Source: Lysobacter solisilvae
GTDB taxonomy: Bacteria; Pseudomonadota; Gammaproteobacteria; Xanthomonadales; Xanthomonadaceae
NCBI RefSeq assembly: GCF_016613535.2
Contig: NZ_CP071518.1
Location: 3,286,001-3,350,000 of the forward strand
Direction of reading: 5' to 3'
DNA length: 64,000 nucleotides
Every line of letters starts with the position of its first letter. Within the stretch, counting starts at the first letter, position 1. The notes under the pieces were generated by a model. The model saw nothing but the letters and a program-made list of their open reading frames with translations, was not told the DNA's origin and ran no database searches. A program made the position numbers and the translations under genes. This document shows, piece after piece, positions 18,001-26,076 of this stretch.

Positions 18001-19811
18001 CGTCCGCCACCGACACCAGCGCGGGCGACTACACGATCGGCGCCGGTGCAGGCAGCAGCGCGGGCACCGTGCATACGGCCAATGCCAGCGCAACCTACAC
18101 CGTCGACGTGCCAACTCCGGTATGCACGCGCGCCGCGCCGGTGGTCAGCCTGGGCGGGCCGACTACGGCAGTGGTCGCCGGCACCGCGGTGGCCTATACC
18201 CTCAGCGTCAGCAACCAGGACAGCAGTGCCTGCGCGGCGACGAGCTTCAACCTGTCACGCACCGTGCCCGCGGGATGGGCCGGCACGCTCACCGCCACCA
18301 GCATCGACCTGGCCCCGGGCGCCAGCAGCAGCACGACGCTCACCGTCACCTCGGCGGGTACGGCTCCGGCGGGGCCGTATGCCATTGGGGCCGGCGTCGA
18401 CAGCAGCGTTGGCAGCGTGCATGCAGGCAATGCCAGTGCGACCTACACCGTTGCCGTGCCACCTCCGGTGTGCACGCGCGCCGCGCCGGTTGTCAGCCTG
18501 GGCGGGCCCACTGCGGCAGTCGCCGCCGGCACCGCGGTGGCCTACACCCTCAGCGTCAGCAACCAGGACAGCAGTGCGTGCGAGTCGACGAATTTCAACC
18601 TGTCGCGCACCGTGCCGACGGGGTGGGCCGGCACGCTCGCTGCCACCAGCATCAGCCTGGCCCCGGGCGCCAGCAGCAGCACGACGCTCACTGTCACCTC
18701 GGCGGGTACGGCCGCGGCGGGGCCGTATGCCATCGGGGCCGGCGTCGACAGCAGCGTTGGCAGCGTGCATGCAGGCAATGCCAGTGCGACCTACACCGTT
18801 GCCGTGCCACCTCCGGTGTGCACGCGCGCCGCGCCGGTTGTCAGCCTGGGCGGGCCCACTGCGGCAGTCGCCGCCGGCACCGCGGTGGCCTACACCCTCA
18901 GCGTCACCAACCAGGACAGCAGTGCGTGCGAGTCGACGAATTTCAACCTGTCGCGCACCGTGCCGACGGGGTGGGCCGGCACGCTCGCTGCCACCAGCAT
19001 CAGCCTGGCCCCGGGCGCCAGCAGCAGCACGACGCTCACTGTCACCTCGGCGGGTACGGCCACGGCGGGGCCCTATGCCATCGGGGCCAGCGTCGACAGC
19101 AGTATCGGCAGCGCGCACACAGGCAATGCCTCTGCCACCTACACCGTCGCCGCGCCACCGCCGGTGTGCACGCGCGCGACGCCCACGCTGTCCATGAGCG
19201 GCCCGACCTCCGCGGTCGCGGCCGGCACCGCGGTCGATTACACGGTGAGTCTGGTCAACCGCGACAGCGCCGCCTGTACGCCGACGAGTTTCAACCTGAC
19301 GCGCGCCGTGCCGAGTGGGTGGACCGGGACGCTGACCGCCACCAGCCTCAGCCTGGCCGCCGGGGCCAGTGGCAGCACCACGCTGCGCGTCACCTCGACG
19401 GGAACCGCGGCCGCCGGAAGCTACACGATCAGCACCAGCGCCGGCAGCAACGCGGGCGCGGTGCACACCGCCAGTGCCTCGACCAGCTACACGATCGCGG
19501 CCCCAGCCATCGTGCTGACCACTACGCTGACCACCGATCGGGCCACCTACGCGGCCCGCGGCACGGTGCAGATCGCGGCCCTGCTGCGCAACAACGCCGT
19601 GGCGGTCGCCGGGGTCCCGGTCACCTTCACCCTCGCCCGCCCCGGCGGTGCCACCAGCACGCTGACCGCGACCAGCGGCAGCGATGGCTACGCCCGCACG
19701 ACCTACAAGATCCCCAGCAACAAGGCCGCGCTGGGGCTCTACACCATCACGGCGCGCTGGAGTTTCGGCGGCGTCAGTGCGTCAGCGGTCAGGACGTTCA
19801 CCGTGCTCTGA
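15084..19811 (+). CDS. Giant surface protein: beta-helix head, eight 116-aa repeats, Ig-like tail
   Basis: 1575 residues. A long n-region and signal peptide end near SQIARA-ETF (about residue 53). Residues 54 to about 545 look like a right-handed parallel beta-helix (GVYARASANVWLHDLDIHG, LWLIEDSFVHHNTQDGLDL) like polysaccharide-binding or lyase-type proteins. Residues 550-1477 are eight tandem units of exactly 116 residues with the pattern CTRAAPxxSLGGPTxAVxAG, YTLSVxNxDSSxC, SFNLSxxVPAGWxGTL and LAPGASxSTTLTVTS, resembling NEW3/alpha-galactosidase-associated domains. The last 95 residues (TTTLTTDRATYAARGTVQIA onward) are a bacterial Ig-like domain. GAGG lies before the ATG. Probably secreted or surface attached; no sorting signal was seen. 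Confidence 0.82.
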   Translation: MRATLAGVARRRARHMAHVRPPVSSSGGPGKARCLAALLALVLGSGASQIARAETFYVRVDGGDASQCTGRSDAPYPGSGTGQACAWSHPFHALAPDGTRRIAGGDTLRIGGGSYMIGQGASGAGACLPANCSLATVPGGTAGAPTRILGDPAHRPRLWGTLGVTRILSLDGSSNVEIGHLEITDQDDCVYSHSNATAKCPAVGLGAWAKHGVYARASANVWLHDLDIHGLGHTGLWAGGLSNWTLERVQLNRNGRAGWDANIGTGSSNSGAIVLRGMEIAWNGCGERWQTGAAWACWSQQAGGYGDGLGTVATGGLWLIEDSFVHHNTQDGLDLRFLDGADTTHATLRRIHAVGNAGNQVKVKGNSLIENSVLIGNCGYFNGKFYMLAADNCRADGTTLLLVFTANDLAVVRHNSITGEGWSLVGATEGDSSGRALVQNNVLAGFPWFLNPADLSRVQAGTSPALVTHSGNLVWNVYANACPGDSLCGQNPALKDMALATYDAEPLPGSPVVDRVAPMAQVTTDFLLHSRPLGAASDIGAYELPAAITCTRATPTVALAGFPAAVPAGTRIDYTLTLTNHDSAGCPTTSFTLSGSVPAGWSSTLGAGSLDLAPGNTGSTTVSVTSPASAAGGDYTVGAGVASSAHSRHTASATATYSVLVPDPVCTPAAPTLSLGGPTDAVPAGTSIQYTANLRNNDSASCATTYFNLADSTPAGWTATLAMPGLTLAPGASGSTTLTVASPSDATPGGYGIGAGASSDAGAVHTASAGITYNVAEPPAPCTRSAPTLALGGPTAPVPAGSGVDYTINLHNNDSSTCAGTSFSLAASVPAGWTGLLAADTITLAPGASGGTTLAVTSAIDAGAGSYTIGSGVGSGAGGVHTASASATYTVDEPAPACTRAAPTMTVGGPTAAVSPGSVVDYTVGIRNNDSSSCVGTSFSLAASVPAGWTGLLAADAITLAPGASGGTTLTVTSATDTSAGDYTIGAGAGSSAGTVHTANASATYTVDVPTPVCTRAAPVVSLGGPTTAVVAGTAVAYTLSVSNQDSSACAATSFNLSRTVPAGWAGTLTATSIDLAPGASSSTTLTVTSAGTAPAGPYAIGAGVDSSVGSVHAGNASATYTVAVPPPVCTRAAPVVSLGGPTAAVAAGTAVAYTLSVSNQDSSACESTNFNLSRTVPTGWAGTLAATSISLAPGASSSTTLTVTSAGTAAAGPYAIGAGVDSSVGSVHAGNASATYTVAVPPPVCTRAAPVVSLGGPTAAVAAGTAVAYTLSVTNQDSSACESTNFNLSRTVPTGWAGTLAATSISLAPGASSSTTLTVTSAGTATAGPYAIGASVDSSIGSAHTGNASATYTVAAPPPVCTRATPTLSMSGPTSAVAAGTAVDYTVSLVNRDSAACTPTSFNLTRAVPSGWTGTLTATSLSLAAGASGSTTLRVTSTGTAAAGSYTISTSAGSNAGAVHTASASTSYTIAAPAIVLTTTLTTDRATYAARGTVQIAALLRNNAVAVAGVPVTFTLARPGGATSTLTATSGSDGYARTTYKIPSNKAALGLYTITARWSFGGVSASAVRTFTVL
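16731..19514 (+). repeat. Eight in-frame 348-bp tandem repeats
   Basis: Conserved TGC (Cys) codons opening each unit fall at 16731, 17079, 17427, 17775, 18123, 18471, 18819 and 19167: every interval is exactly 348 bp. Units 5, 6 and 7 are far more alike than the others; units 6 and 7 are nearly identical over about 250 bp, including synonymous positions, indicating recent duplication or gene conversion. Confidence 0.9.
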
Positions 19812-20230
19812 AAACGAGGCCGGGTCACGCAGGCGCACCGGAGCGTTCGGACCAAACCGGGTGGTTCACCCCGACCCGATGGGCCTCGGGGCGAACCGTG
19901 GCCGGCATCCGGCCACACCGTCCCGGCGGCCGGAAAGCGCAGTCAAACGAGCGCCCGCCCGCCCTCCCCCGGTTGGGTAGAGGTGCCCCCTGGCATGGCC
20001 GTCTGCGGCGGGCAGCACCGTAGTGCTGAGTGAGCGTGACGATCTTGTGGTGGAACGGGTACACGGGCGGTCGCTTCCAGCGGAACCACCGGACTGGCGC
20101 ATTTCGCTGGCCGTTGCTCCCTTCGTGGCACCTCCGGCCTCCATTCCTGTTCCTTTCGAACGCGCATCCCATGCGCGGCAGGACGATGCGTCCGCTGATT
20201 TGGATGTCAGGCGCTGACCGGGACGGGACC
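19812..20230. other. Non-coding gap between the repeat protein and the LuxR-type regulator
   Basis: About 420 bases with no gene I can support. The LuxR-type frame is open from 20030, but the extra residues look non-coding. One small palindrome, AGCAC-CGTA-GTGCT, lies at 20014-20027 and could be an operator for the regulator; there is no second copy to support this. Confidence 0.4.
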
Positions 20231-21031
20231 ATGGCGATGCACCAGGATCAACTCGACGCGGTGCGGCCGGACCCGGCGTCCCGCCTGGTACCGCTTGTCC
20301 TCGAGGAGTTCGAGGCTGCCACCACCGCCACCGCTCGCGCCGCCAGGATCAAGGTCATGGTGGCTTCGGCCGGCGATGTCCTCGGTGCGCCATCGCAGGC
20401 CATGCTGGCATGCGCGGCCGACATCGAGATCACGCAGCGGCCGGAGCTGGACGCAACCGGTCTGGCCACCTCGGTGGAGCATCATCTCCCTGGCGTCCTG
20501 CTGCTCGACAAGACCATGCTCGAGAGGCTCGACCCGCAGTCCCTGCTGCGCATCCGAGCGCAGTGCCCGCGCGTGCGCGTGCTGCTGCTATGGGACGGAA
20601 TCTGCCGCAATGTCGTGGCCGACGTGCTGCGCAATGGGTTCCAGGGCTTCATTCCAGCCCCCTGCCCGCCCGACGTCTGCCTGAAGGCAATCCGCGCCGT
20701 CAGCCATGGGGAGCTTTGGTTGTCGCGCGCTTCGATGGCGATGGCCATCGCCGACCTCCTGCAGTTTCCGGTCCACGTCGATTCCGCAGCGCCGGCCCCG
20801 GCGTTGCACGTGGATGCCCGGGAAGTGCTCACGCCCCGGGAGATGCAGGTCGTCGCGCTTCTCCGCCAGGGCCGCATCAACAAGGAAATCGCGCGCGAAC
20901 TGGGCATCATGGAAGACACCGTCAAGAAGCATCTGCAAAGCGTCTTCGCGAAGCTGGGGGTGCATCGCCGCGCCCTGGTGGCCCTTCGCAGCCTGCCCGG
21001 CGGCTACGGCGCGGGCCACAGCATTCCGTAG
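20231..21031 (+). CDS. LuxR/NarL-type regulator with a degenerate receiver-like domain
   Basis: 266 residues from the ATG at 20231 (a second ATG lies at 20237). The C-terminus is a clear LuxR HTH: LTPREMQVVALLRQGRINKE, then IARELGIMEDTVKKHLQSVF and AKLGVHRRA. The N-terminal half has the alternating strand/helix pattern of a response-regulator receiver (IKVMVASAGD, LPGVLLLDKTML, RVRVLLLWDG, GFQGFIP), but the usual acidic pair after strand 1 is missing and the conserved lysine is not evident. It may work independently of phosphorylation. No kinase gene is adjacent. Confidence 0.8.
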   Translation: MAMHQDQLDAVRPDPASRLVPLVLEEFEAATTATARAARIKVMVASAGDVLGAPSQAMLACAADIEITQRPELDATGLATSVEHHLPGVLLLDKTMLERLDPQSLLRIRAQCPRVRVLLLWDGICRNVVADVLRNGFQGFIPAPCPPDVCLKAIRAVSHGELWLSRASMAMAIADLLQFPVHVDSAAPAPALHVDAREVLTPREMQVVALLRQGRINKEIARELGIMEDTVKKHLQSVFAKLGVHRRALVALRSLPGGYGAGHSIP

Positions 21032-21044
21032 GGCGGCCTGCGGC

Positions 21045-21074
21045 GATCGGAGCGGACGATGCGTCCGCCCGATC
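21045..21074. terminator. Hairpin between convergent genes
   Basis: GATCG..GCGGAC, a short loop, GTCCGC.CGATC: a long imperfect stem between the converging LuxR gene and the 21097-21492 gene. It has no clear T-run on either strand, so it may be a weak or Rho-assisted terminator. Confidence 0.4.
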
Positions 21075-21096
21075 ACTTGATCGCGACGTGCGCGGG

Positions 21097-21492
21097 TCAG
21101 TTGCCCGGTTCCGGCGGTTGCTCGGTGGTGGCCCGGCGTGCAAGGCATTCCACGTTCGACGCCTGGTGGGGGCCGATGACCGATGCCAGGTGCAGCGGCG
21201 GATCGAACACCCGGGTGGCGAACCCGTCGCCATGGGCCAGGTGGGCCGCCCATGCGTTCTCGCTCGCACCGATGATGATGCCCAGGAACTGGTTCGCACT
21301 GAAGGTCAGGACTTCCCCGCCTTCAAGTGCGACCGAGCAATTGCCGGTGGCTTCGCAGTTGGCGCCCAAGTCCATGGGGCCGCCGATGTTGTGGCACAGC
21401 ACGTAGGCCTGTCCGCCCGCAAAAGCCGAACCAGCCGCCAGGGCTGCACTGAGACCCAGCGCCGCCGTCATCAATGATTTCTTCGCAGTCAT
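21097..21492 (-). CDS. Small exported protein of unknown function
   Basis: 131 residues: a signal peptide (MTAKKSLMTAALGLSAALAA, then GSAFA-GG), then a cysteine-containing domain with LCHNIGGPMDLGANCEATGN, ALEGGEVLTFSANQFLGIII and ENAWAAHLAHGDG, ending in an acidic/proline tail. Three or four cysteines suggest a disulfide-bonded periplasmic or secreted protein. I do not recognise the family. The ATG at 21492 has GAGGAG six bases before it; the 19 codons upstream in frame are excluded. Confidence 0.72.
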   Translation of the reverse strand: MTAKKSLMTAALGLSAALAAGSAFAGGQAYVLCHNIGGPMDLGANCEATGNCSVALEGGEVLTFSANQFLGIIIGASENAWAAHLAHGDGFATRVFDPPLHLASVIGPHQASNVECLARRATTEQPPEPGN

Positions 21493-21630
21493 TTCAGTCT
21501 CCTCGCCTGGATGGATCGAACTTGCTTCCGGTTCACTTCGCTTCCGCATGCCCGGATCGATGCGGTCGCACGGGGTCAGGATCGAAACCGCCGGACCAAT
21601 CCCCGCAAAACCAATTCATGATTTTCCGGT

Positions 21631-22650
21631 CTACCTCGTGACCCGGAACCCGTTGACCAGCACCCCACCGCCACCGACCCGCACATTCCAGACAGGGTCC
21701 TGGCCGGGGTTCTTCTTGTAGGGCACCGTCACCGTCGCCGTGATCTGGTCCACCGATTCGGTGTTCGACACCAGTTGCACGTTGCTTGCGACGGGACGTT
21801 GCCCGTTACCGCTGTCGAAGGTCACGCCCATGCCGGAGCTGAATCCGTAGCCGGTGATCGTGACCTGCACACTGGTGCCCACGCGTGCCGAATTCGGGGT
21901 GATCGAAGCCACCGCGGAGCACAGGCCGCTGCTGTCGAGCACGGTGGCCGTGCTCGGCTTCCTGAGGCTGAGCAGCACGCACGAGACGTTGTCGCTCTCG
22001 TTGGTCTCCTGGATCACCTTCTTGGGATCGACTTCCACCTTCAACTGGTAGATGCCGTCGGCGTTGTTGCTGAAGTCGATCTCCTGCCCGGCCAGTTCGG
22101 GACCGTAGGTATCGGCCCATCCGACCGACATGCCCTGGAGGTCGCGCCCGCAGCGTCCGTAGAACGGCGAGGCGGGTGCGCGCGGCAGCGCGAGGTTGAC
22201 CGGGCTGGTATCCATCACGCAGAACGTCGTCTTGGCGCCGGTCCGCAACGATCCGCCCGGCGCATTGAGCGGCTGCAGCGAATAGAGCGCGTAGTCGTTG
22301 AAGTGCATGTGGTCGTGCGCGGGGTGGTATTCGAAGGCGCCCGCGAAGCTGAGCACCGGGCTGCCGCTGCTCTGGTACACGACTTGGTATACCCGCAGCT
22401 TGCCCGATCCGGTTTCGACTTCGCCGGCGGCCAGTTCCAGCGGCCCGGCGCCACTGTTCCAGGTGGTGGTCCCGAATCGCAGCGTGGAACGGCCGCCCGC
22501 GTCCGTGGACAGCGTCGGACTGAAGGCTCCCAACGCAACGAGGTTGGGCCGCAGGGCCGTCTGCGCGGCGGCGGTGCCGGCCAGCGACAGCGCCCATGCC
22601 GCCGCCATGGCCAGCCAGGGAGCGCGCTTGCGAGGGGCGTTCGGCGTCAT
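21631..22650 (-). CDS. Secreted bacterial lysyl-oxidase-like copper amine oxidase
   Basis: 339 residues with a signal peptide (cut near TAAAQ-T, residue 30). Residues about 33-240 match the lysyl oxidase domain: copper ligand cluster HPAHDHMHFNDYALY (His109, 112, 114, 116), then FCVMDTSPVN, GWADTYGPELAGQEIDF and LKVEVDPKKVIQETNESDN. The C-terminal 90 residues form an IPT/TIG-type Ig fold (SITPNSARVGTSVQVTITGY). It would oxidise peptidyl lysine or amines outside the cell; the physiological role in bacteria is poorly known. The start at 22650 has GGAGGA at good spacing. Confidence 0.87.
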   Translation of the reverse strand: MTPNAPRKRAPWLAMAAAWALSLAGTAAAQTALRPNLVALGAFSPTLSTDAGGRSTLRFGTTTWNSGAGPLELAAGEVETGSGKLRVYQVVYQSSGSPVLSFAGAFEYHPAHDHMHFNDYALYSLQPLNAPGGSLRTGAKTTFCVMDTSPVNLALPRAPASPFYGRCGRDLQGMSVGWADTYGPELAGQEIDFSNNADGIYQLKVEVDPKKVIQETNESDNVSCVLLSLRKPSTATVLDSSGLCSAVASITPNSARVGTSVQVTITGYGFSSGMGVTFDSGNGQRPVASNVQLVSNTESVDQITATVTVPYKKNPGQDPVWNVRVGGGGVLVNGFRVTR

Positions 22651-22970
22651 TCCGATCCTCCAGGGTCATCGCGCCGGCTACACGGCACCGGCGTTCACGC
22701 CACCCTCTCAGGCCCGCCCTGGCGGGACAATTCCACTAAAGAGGGGGGCGGACCCTGCGGCATCGCCAGCAAGGGCCGCGGTCCCGGCAATCACCGTGCC
22801 GGGGCGAGGACGGAAGCACCGTGCACGCAGTTCAGGTGCACCCTGGTCCGCCACGAGCGCTCAGCGCGGGAAACCTTCATCCGCTCCACCCAAGCTGGTA
22901 CCCTCCCGCTGCTATTTTCCTACCGGTTTCCCATGCCGCTCTCGTCTTCGCCAGCCCCTGGTCGCCGCGC
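22651..22970. other. Divergent intergenic region, lysyl oxidase / PaiB
   Basis: 320 bases between divergent genes that must contain both promoters. I see no palindrome or small gene that stands out. The PaiB frame is open from 22821, but the extra 50 residues are proline-rich and unlike the family. Confidence 0.35.
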
Positions 22971-23603
22971 ATGAAGCAATATCCGATGTTCGCGCCGGAA
23001 TCGCCCCTCGCCATCGACCGCATGGTCTCCGCCTACCCTTTTGCCCTGCTCATCAGCGCCGGGCCGGGCATGCCGACCGCCACGCCCCTGCCCCTGCTGC
23101 TCGAGCGCAGCGCGAGCGGGACGGGCACGCTCATCGGCCACATGGCGCGCAACAACCCGCAGGTTGACGTACTACGCAATGACCCGCGCGCGCTCGCGGT
23201 GTTCCAGGGACCGCACGGATACATCTCGCCCTCGTGGCTGGTCGACCGCACCCAGGCGCCGACGTGGAATTACGAAACCGTGCATTTCCAGGTGGAGGTT
23301 CAATTCCATGACGAGCTCGAGGCCACGACGTCGGCGATTTCCCGCCTCGTCGCGCATATGGAGCGCGGCCGTCCGGACGCCTGGTCCATCGCCGACATGG
23401 GACCGCGCTACGCCTCGCTGGCCGGCGCGGTGATCGCGTTCGACGCGCGCATCACCGCCACCCACGCCATCTTCAAGCTGGGCCAGAACGAACGTCCCGG
23501 CGACCGTGCGGACATCCTCGCCGGCCTGGACCGGACGGGCCAGCAGGCACTGCTCGATGCGATGAGGCGGGTGGCTCCGGAGCCCGCGGCCGTGGAGGAC
23601 TAG
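22971..23603 (+). CDS. PaiB-like FMN-binding negative regulator family protein
   Basis: 210 residues with the PaiB split-barrel pattern: MFAPESPLAIDRMVSAYPFA, GTGTLIGHMARNNPQ, FQGPHGYISPSWL, QAPTWNYETVHFQVEV and a C-terminal FKLGQNERPGDRADILAGL. PaiB-type proteins bind FMN and in Bacillus repress sporulation and protease genes; in Proteobacteria the role is uncertain and may be flavin-dependent detoxification. The start at 22971 gives the canonical MKQYPMFAPE N-terminus. Confidence 0.88.
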   Translation: MKQYPMFAPESPLAIDRMVSAYPFALLISAGPGMPTATPLPLLLERSASGTGTLIGHMARNNPQVDVLRNDPRALAVFQGPHGYISPSWLVDRTQAPTWNYETVHFQVEVQFHDELEATTSAISRLVAHMERGRPDAWSIADMGPRYASLAGAVIAFDARITATHAIFKLGQNERPGDRADILAGLDRTGQQALLDAMRRVAPEPAAVED

Positions 23604-23638
23604 CGCGGCCACGCGTGCCAGCGTGCTTCGCTCGCGCT

Positions 23639-24124
23639 TCAGTCCTTGGCGCCCTCGACCGCGCGCTCGAGCGCGGCGATGTCGATCTTCTTCATCTCCA
23701 TCATCGCCTTGAACGCACGAGCCGCCGTTTCACCACCCTGGGACATGTATTCGGTCAGGCGCTTCGGCGTGATCTGCCAGGACAGGCCGAAACGATCCCG
23801 GCACCACCCGCACATGCTTTCCTCGCCGCCGTTGCCGGTGATGGCATTCCAGTAGCGGTCGGTCTGCGCCTGGTCGTCGGTCGCGACCTGGAAGCTGACC
23901 GCTTCGTCGAACTTGAACTCGGGTCCACCGTTCAACAACAGGAACGGCATGCCGAGGATGGTCATTTCGACGGTCAGCACGTCCCCCTGTTTGCCAGCGG
24001 GGTAATCGCCAGGTGCGCGCATCACGGCGCCTACGCGCGAATCCGGAAACGTGTCGGCGTAGAAGCGCGCCGCGTCCTCGGCATTTCCGTCGTACCAGAG
24101 GCAGGGCTGGATTCTAGGGGTCAT
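23639..24124 (-). CDS. VOC/PhnB-like protein (3-dmu-9_3-mt fold)
   Basis: 161 residues: PRIQPCLWYDGNAEDAARFY, SRVGAVMRAPGDYPAGKQGD, EFKFDEAVSFQVATDDQAQT, YWNAITGNGGEESMCGWCRD and FGLSWQITPKRLTEYMS are diagnostic of the PhnB/demethylubiquinone-methyltransferase-like VOC family. These are mostly uncharacterised small-molecule binding or metal proteins. The ATG at 24124 has AAGGAG seven bases upstream. It converges with the PaiB gene, 35 bases apart. Confidence 0.88.
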   Translation of the reverse strand: MTPRIQPCLWYDGNAEDAARFYADTFPDSRVGAVMRAPGDYPAGKQGDVLTVEMTILGMPFLLLNGGPEFKFDEAVSFQVATDDQAQTDRYWNAITGNGGEESMCGWCRDRFGLSWQITPKRLTEYMSQGGETAARAFKAMMEMKKIDIAALERAVEGAKD

Positions 24125-24411
24125 GGTGGCGCTCCTTGAAGACCTTGGAAAGCGAACCCGTATCGTGGACCGATCAGGCGATGGGTGAAACCGGCACAGT
24201 CCGGTGCTGGAGCTGCGACGGGTGCAAACCCGTGCCCGGGCGACGCGGGCAACGACATCATCGTCGCGTGCGGCGCGCTCGTCTCGCCAGCGCATCAGTC
24301 CGCCAGGATGCGAATCCGCAGTCCGTGCACAGCGTCCCCGGCACCCCGGTCGACTCCGCCCAGCTTTCGTTTAAGCCTCCCGTACGACCCCGTGGCCGCC
24401 CCCGCAAGACA
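24125..24411. other. Non-coding stretch with consecutive small hairpins
   Basis: No gene is evident. At 24190-24205 ACCGG-CACAGT-CCGGT and at 24218-24233 ACGGGT-GCAA-ACCCGT (a GNRA-type loop) could fold as two successive hairpins on the plus strand. They might belong to a structured RNA or to the 5' leader of the PhnB-like gene on the opposite strand; no conservation evidence is available. Confidence 0.3.
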
Positions 24412-24435
24412 AACGCCCCGGCAAGCCGGGGCGTT
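24412..24435 (-). terminator. Intrinsic terminator of the S1 peptidase gene
   Basis: AACGCCCCGG-CAAG-CCGGGGCGTT is a perfect ten-pair stem with a four-base loop. On the minus strand it is followed by TTTGTCTT, about 35 bases after the peptidase stop. Confidence 0.8.
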
Positions 24436-24469
24436 CGTGTGTGGCATGACCCGTGCGGGGATGCGGACG

Positions 24470-25687
24470 TCAGGTACCCGTGCGCAGGGTGAGGTTGTAT
24501 GCCTGCAGGATCGGCAGGAGCGGCTGATAGAAACTGCGCGTGCGATTGTTGGGCTGCTTGCCCTTGCAGCTGCCGCTGCCGCCCGACAGCACGCCCTGCG
24601 CCTGGCCGGGACCGGTGATGAACGAGCCGCCGGAGTCGCCGCCTTCGGAACACGCAGTGGTGCGCGTCAGGTTGAGGATCGTTTCACCGGTACTGTAGCT
24701 GACGGTCTGGTTCTTGGCTTCGATCGTGCCGCAGCGCCAGCCCGAGGTGCGACCGGAGCGGCAGATCGCCGCGCCGACGGCCGCTTCGGTACTGCCCCTG
24801 ACGGTGACGTCGCCCTTGCCCCAGCCGTACACGGCCGGCAGCGAGGTGTGACCCGCGTCGATTCTGATCCACGAGTAGTCGTTGCCGGTCTGGCCAGGAT
24901 TGGGGAACTTGGATGCGGCGAAGTTGCCGATCTTCGGTCCCAGCGTCCACTGCGGCGACAGCTCCAGGTAGACCGGCTCGTTGGCATCGCCGCAGTGACC
25001 GGCGCTGACGTAGCCCGGCGTGCTGCCCTGGGTGACCGTGAAGCCGATCGAGCAGGCATACAGGTAGCCGTCGCCCGGGTTGCGCAGGTAGCCCAGTCCG
25101 CCCTGCAGGGTGGAGCGCAGGCGCGGCTGCTCTTCAGCCGTCACCAGTCGCACGCTCTGGGCATCGGCGCCGCTGGCGGCCACGAAGTTGATGCCGGCCT
25201 GCTGCGCGCCCTTGCCGACACTCACCACGACGCTGTTGGTGGGCATGTCCACGTACCAGCCATATACGCCGCGCGGCACCTTGCCGCCGCGCGCCAGTAC
25301 GGCGTCGAGTTGCGCCTTGGAGGCATCGAGCGTGGCCAGCGTGTGGCGCGTGCTGCGGAACTCGACGCCGGCCGCGGGCTTTTTCGGGGTGATCGAGGTG
25401 GTCGCAACGACGAGCTGGAAGCTGCCATTGGCCTTGCGCTCGATCCAGCTGCCGGCGAAGTTGCGTCCCTGCGCCTGGGCCAGCTGCTTCTCCTGCAGCG
25501 CGGCGAGGCGTTCGATCTTGAGGTACTGGGTCAACTGGGAAGACGTCAGGCCCAGGTCACGCTGCATGGCCGCGCGGAGCGAATTGGGGACGGTGCCGGA
25601 CGGTGTCGCCGCGGAAGCGGTCATGGCGAGCGCGAGGGGCGAGAGCACGATCAGGCCGCGTACGGCCCAGGAAACGAACTTGCGCAT
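24470..25687 (-). CDS. Secreted S1 serine peptidase, alpha-lytic/streptogrisin type, with prodomain
   Basis: 405 residues. The signal peptide ends near ASA-A (residue 27). Residues about 30-195 form the alpha-lytic-type prodomain (MQRDLGLTSSQLTQYLKIER, then SKAQLDAVL), a folding catalyst removed on maturation. The mature chymotrypsin-fold domain has the triad His231 (SAGHCG), Asp270 (NDYSWIR) and Ser352 (GDSGGS), with paired cysteines ICRSGRTSGWRCG and CSEGGDSGG. These enzymes are major bacteriolytic or proteolytic exoenzymes in Lysobacter. ATG 25687 is preferred over the TTG two codons earlier because GGAG is eight bases before it. Confidence 0.92.
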   Translation of the reverse strand: MRKFVSWAVRGLIVLSPLALAMTASAATPSGTVPNSLRAAMQRDLGLTSSQLTQYLKIERLAALQEKQLAQAQGRNFAGSWIERKANGSFQLVVATTSITPKKPAAGVEFRSTRHTLATLDASKAQLDAVLARGGKVPRGVYGWYVDMPTNSVVVSVGKGAQQAGINFVAASGADAQSVRLVTAEEQPRLRSTLQGGLGYLRNPGDGYLYACSIGFTVTQGSTPGYVSAGHCGDANEPVYLELSPQWTLGPKIGNFAASKFPNPGQTGNDYSWIRIDAGHTSLPAVYGWGKGDVTVRGSTEAAVGAAICRSGRTSGWRCGTIEAKNQTVSYSTGETILNLTRTTACSEGGDSGGSFITGPGQAQGVLSGGSGSCKGKQPNNRTRSFYQPLLPILQAYNLTLRTGT

Positions 25688-26076
25688 CTGCAAATCTCCA
25701 GTCGAATTGGGGTGGATTTGCAGGACCCGTCACCCGATGCGGTGGGGCGCGCTCGCGAATGGGGCCCGGCCGACGGATGCTGTCACAGCAATATTCAGCC
25801 GGTGTGAAGCATTTGCGCGCTGAACAGCGAAGATCACGCGGACGGCGGGCGGCGGATTGAATGATTCAGTCGAACAGCAGCTCGGCGCCTGGCCGAAGCC
25901 GACGGTGATGTTCGTTTAATCGCCCGGACAGGTAGCGACACAGGCTGTGCACACGTGCGCAAGGCTCGCAATCGGCGAAGTGGAAGCGCTGTTCAAGTCT
26001 GCGCGGACGGCGCGCGGCGTAGCGATGAGTCGGCGTGCGGCGTCAATCCTTGCGGTGCGATCCTCTGCCGGCCCGG
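25688..26076. other. Intergenic region upstream of the S1 peptidase
   Basis: About 390 bases between the peptidase start and the stop of the Hint-like gene. It should hold the peptidase promoter, but I cannot pick out convincing -35/-10 boxes. Short frames across it lack coding character. Confidence 0.3.

Noticed and set aside
24180..24260. Possible cobalamin riboswitch (GGGTGCAAACCC and CCGGCACAG-like text).
   Set aside because: The conserved GCCACTGT and other B12-box parts are missing, and no B12-related gene lies downstream.
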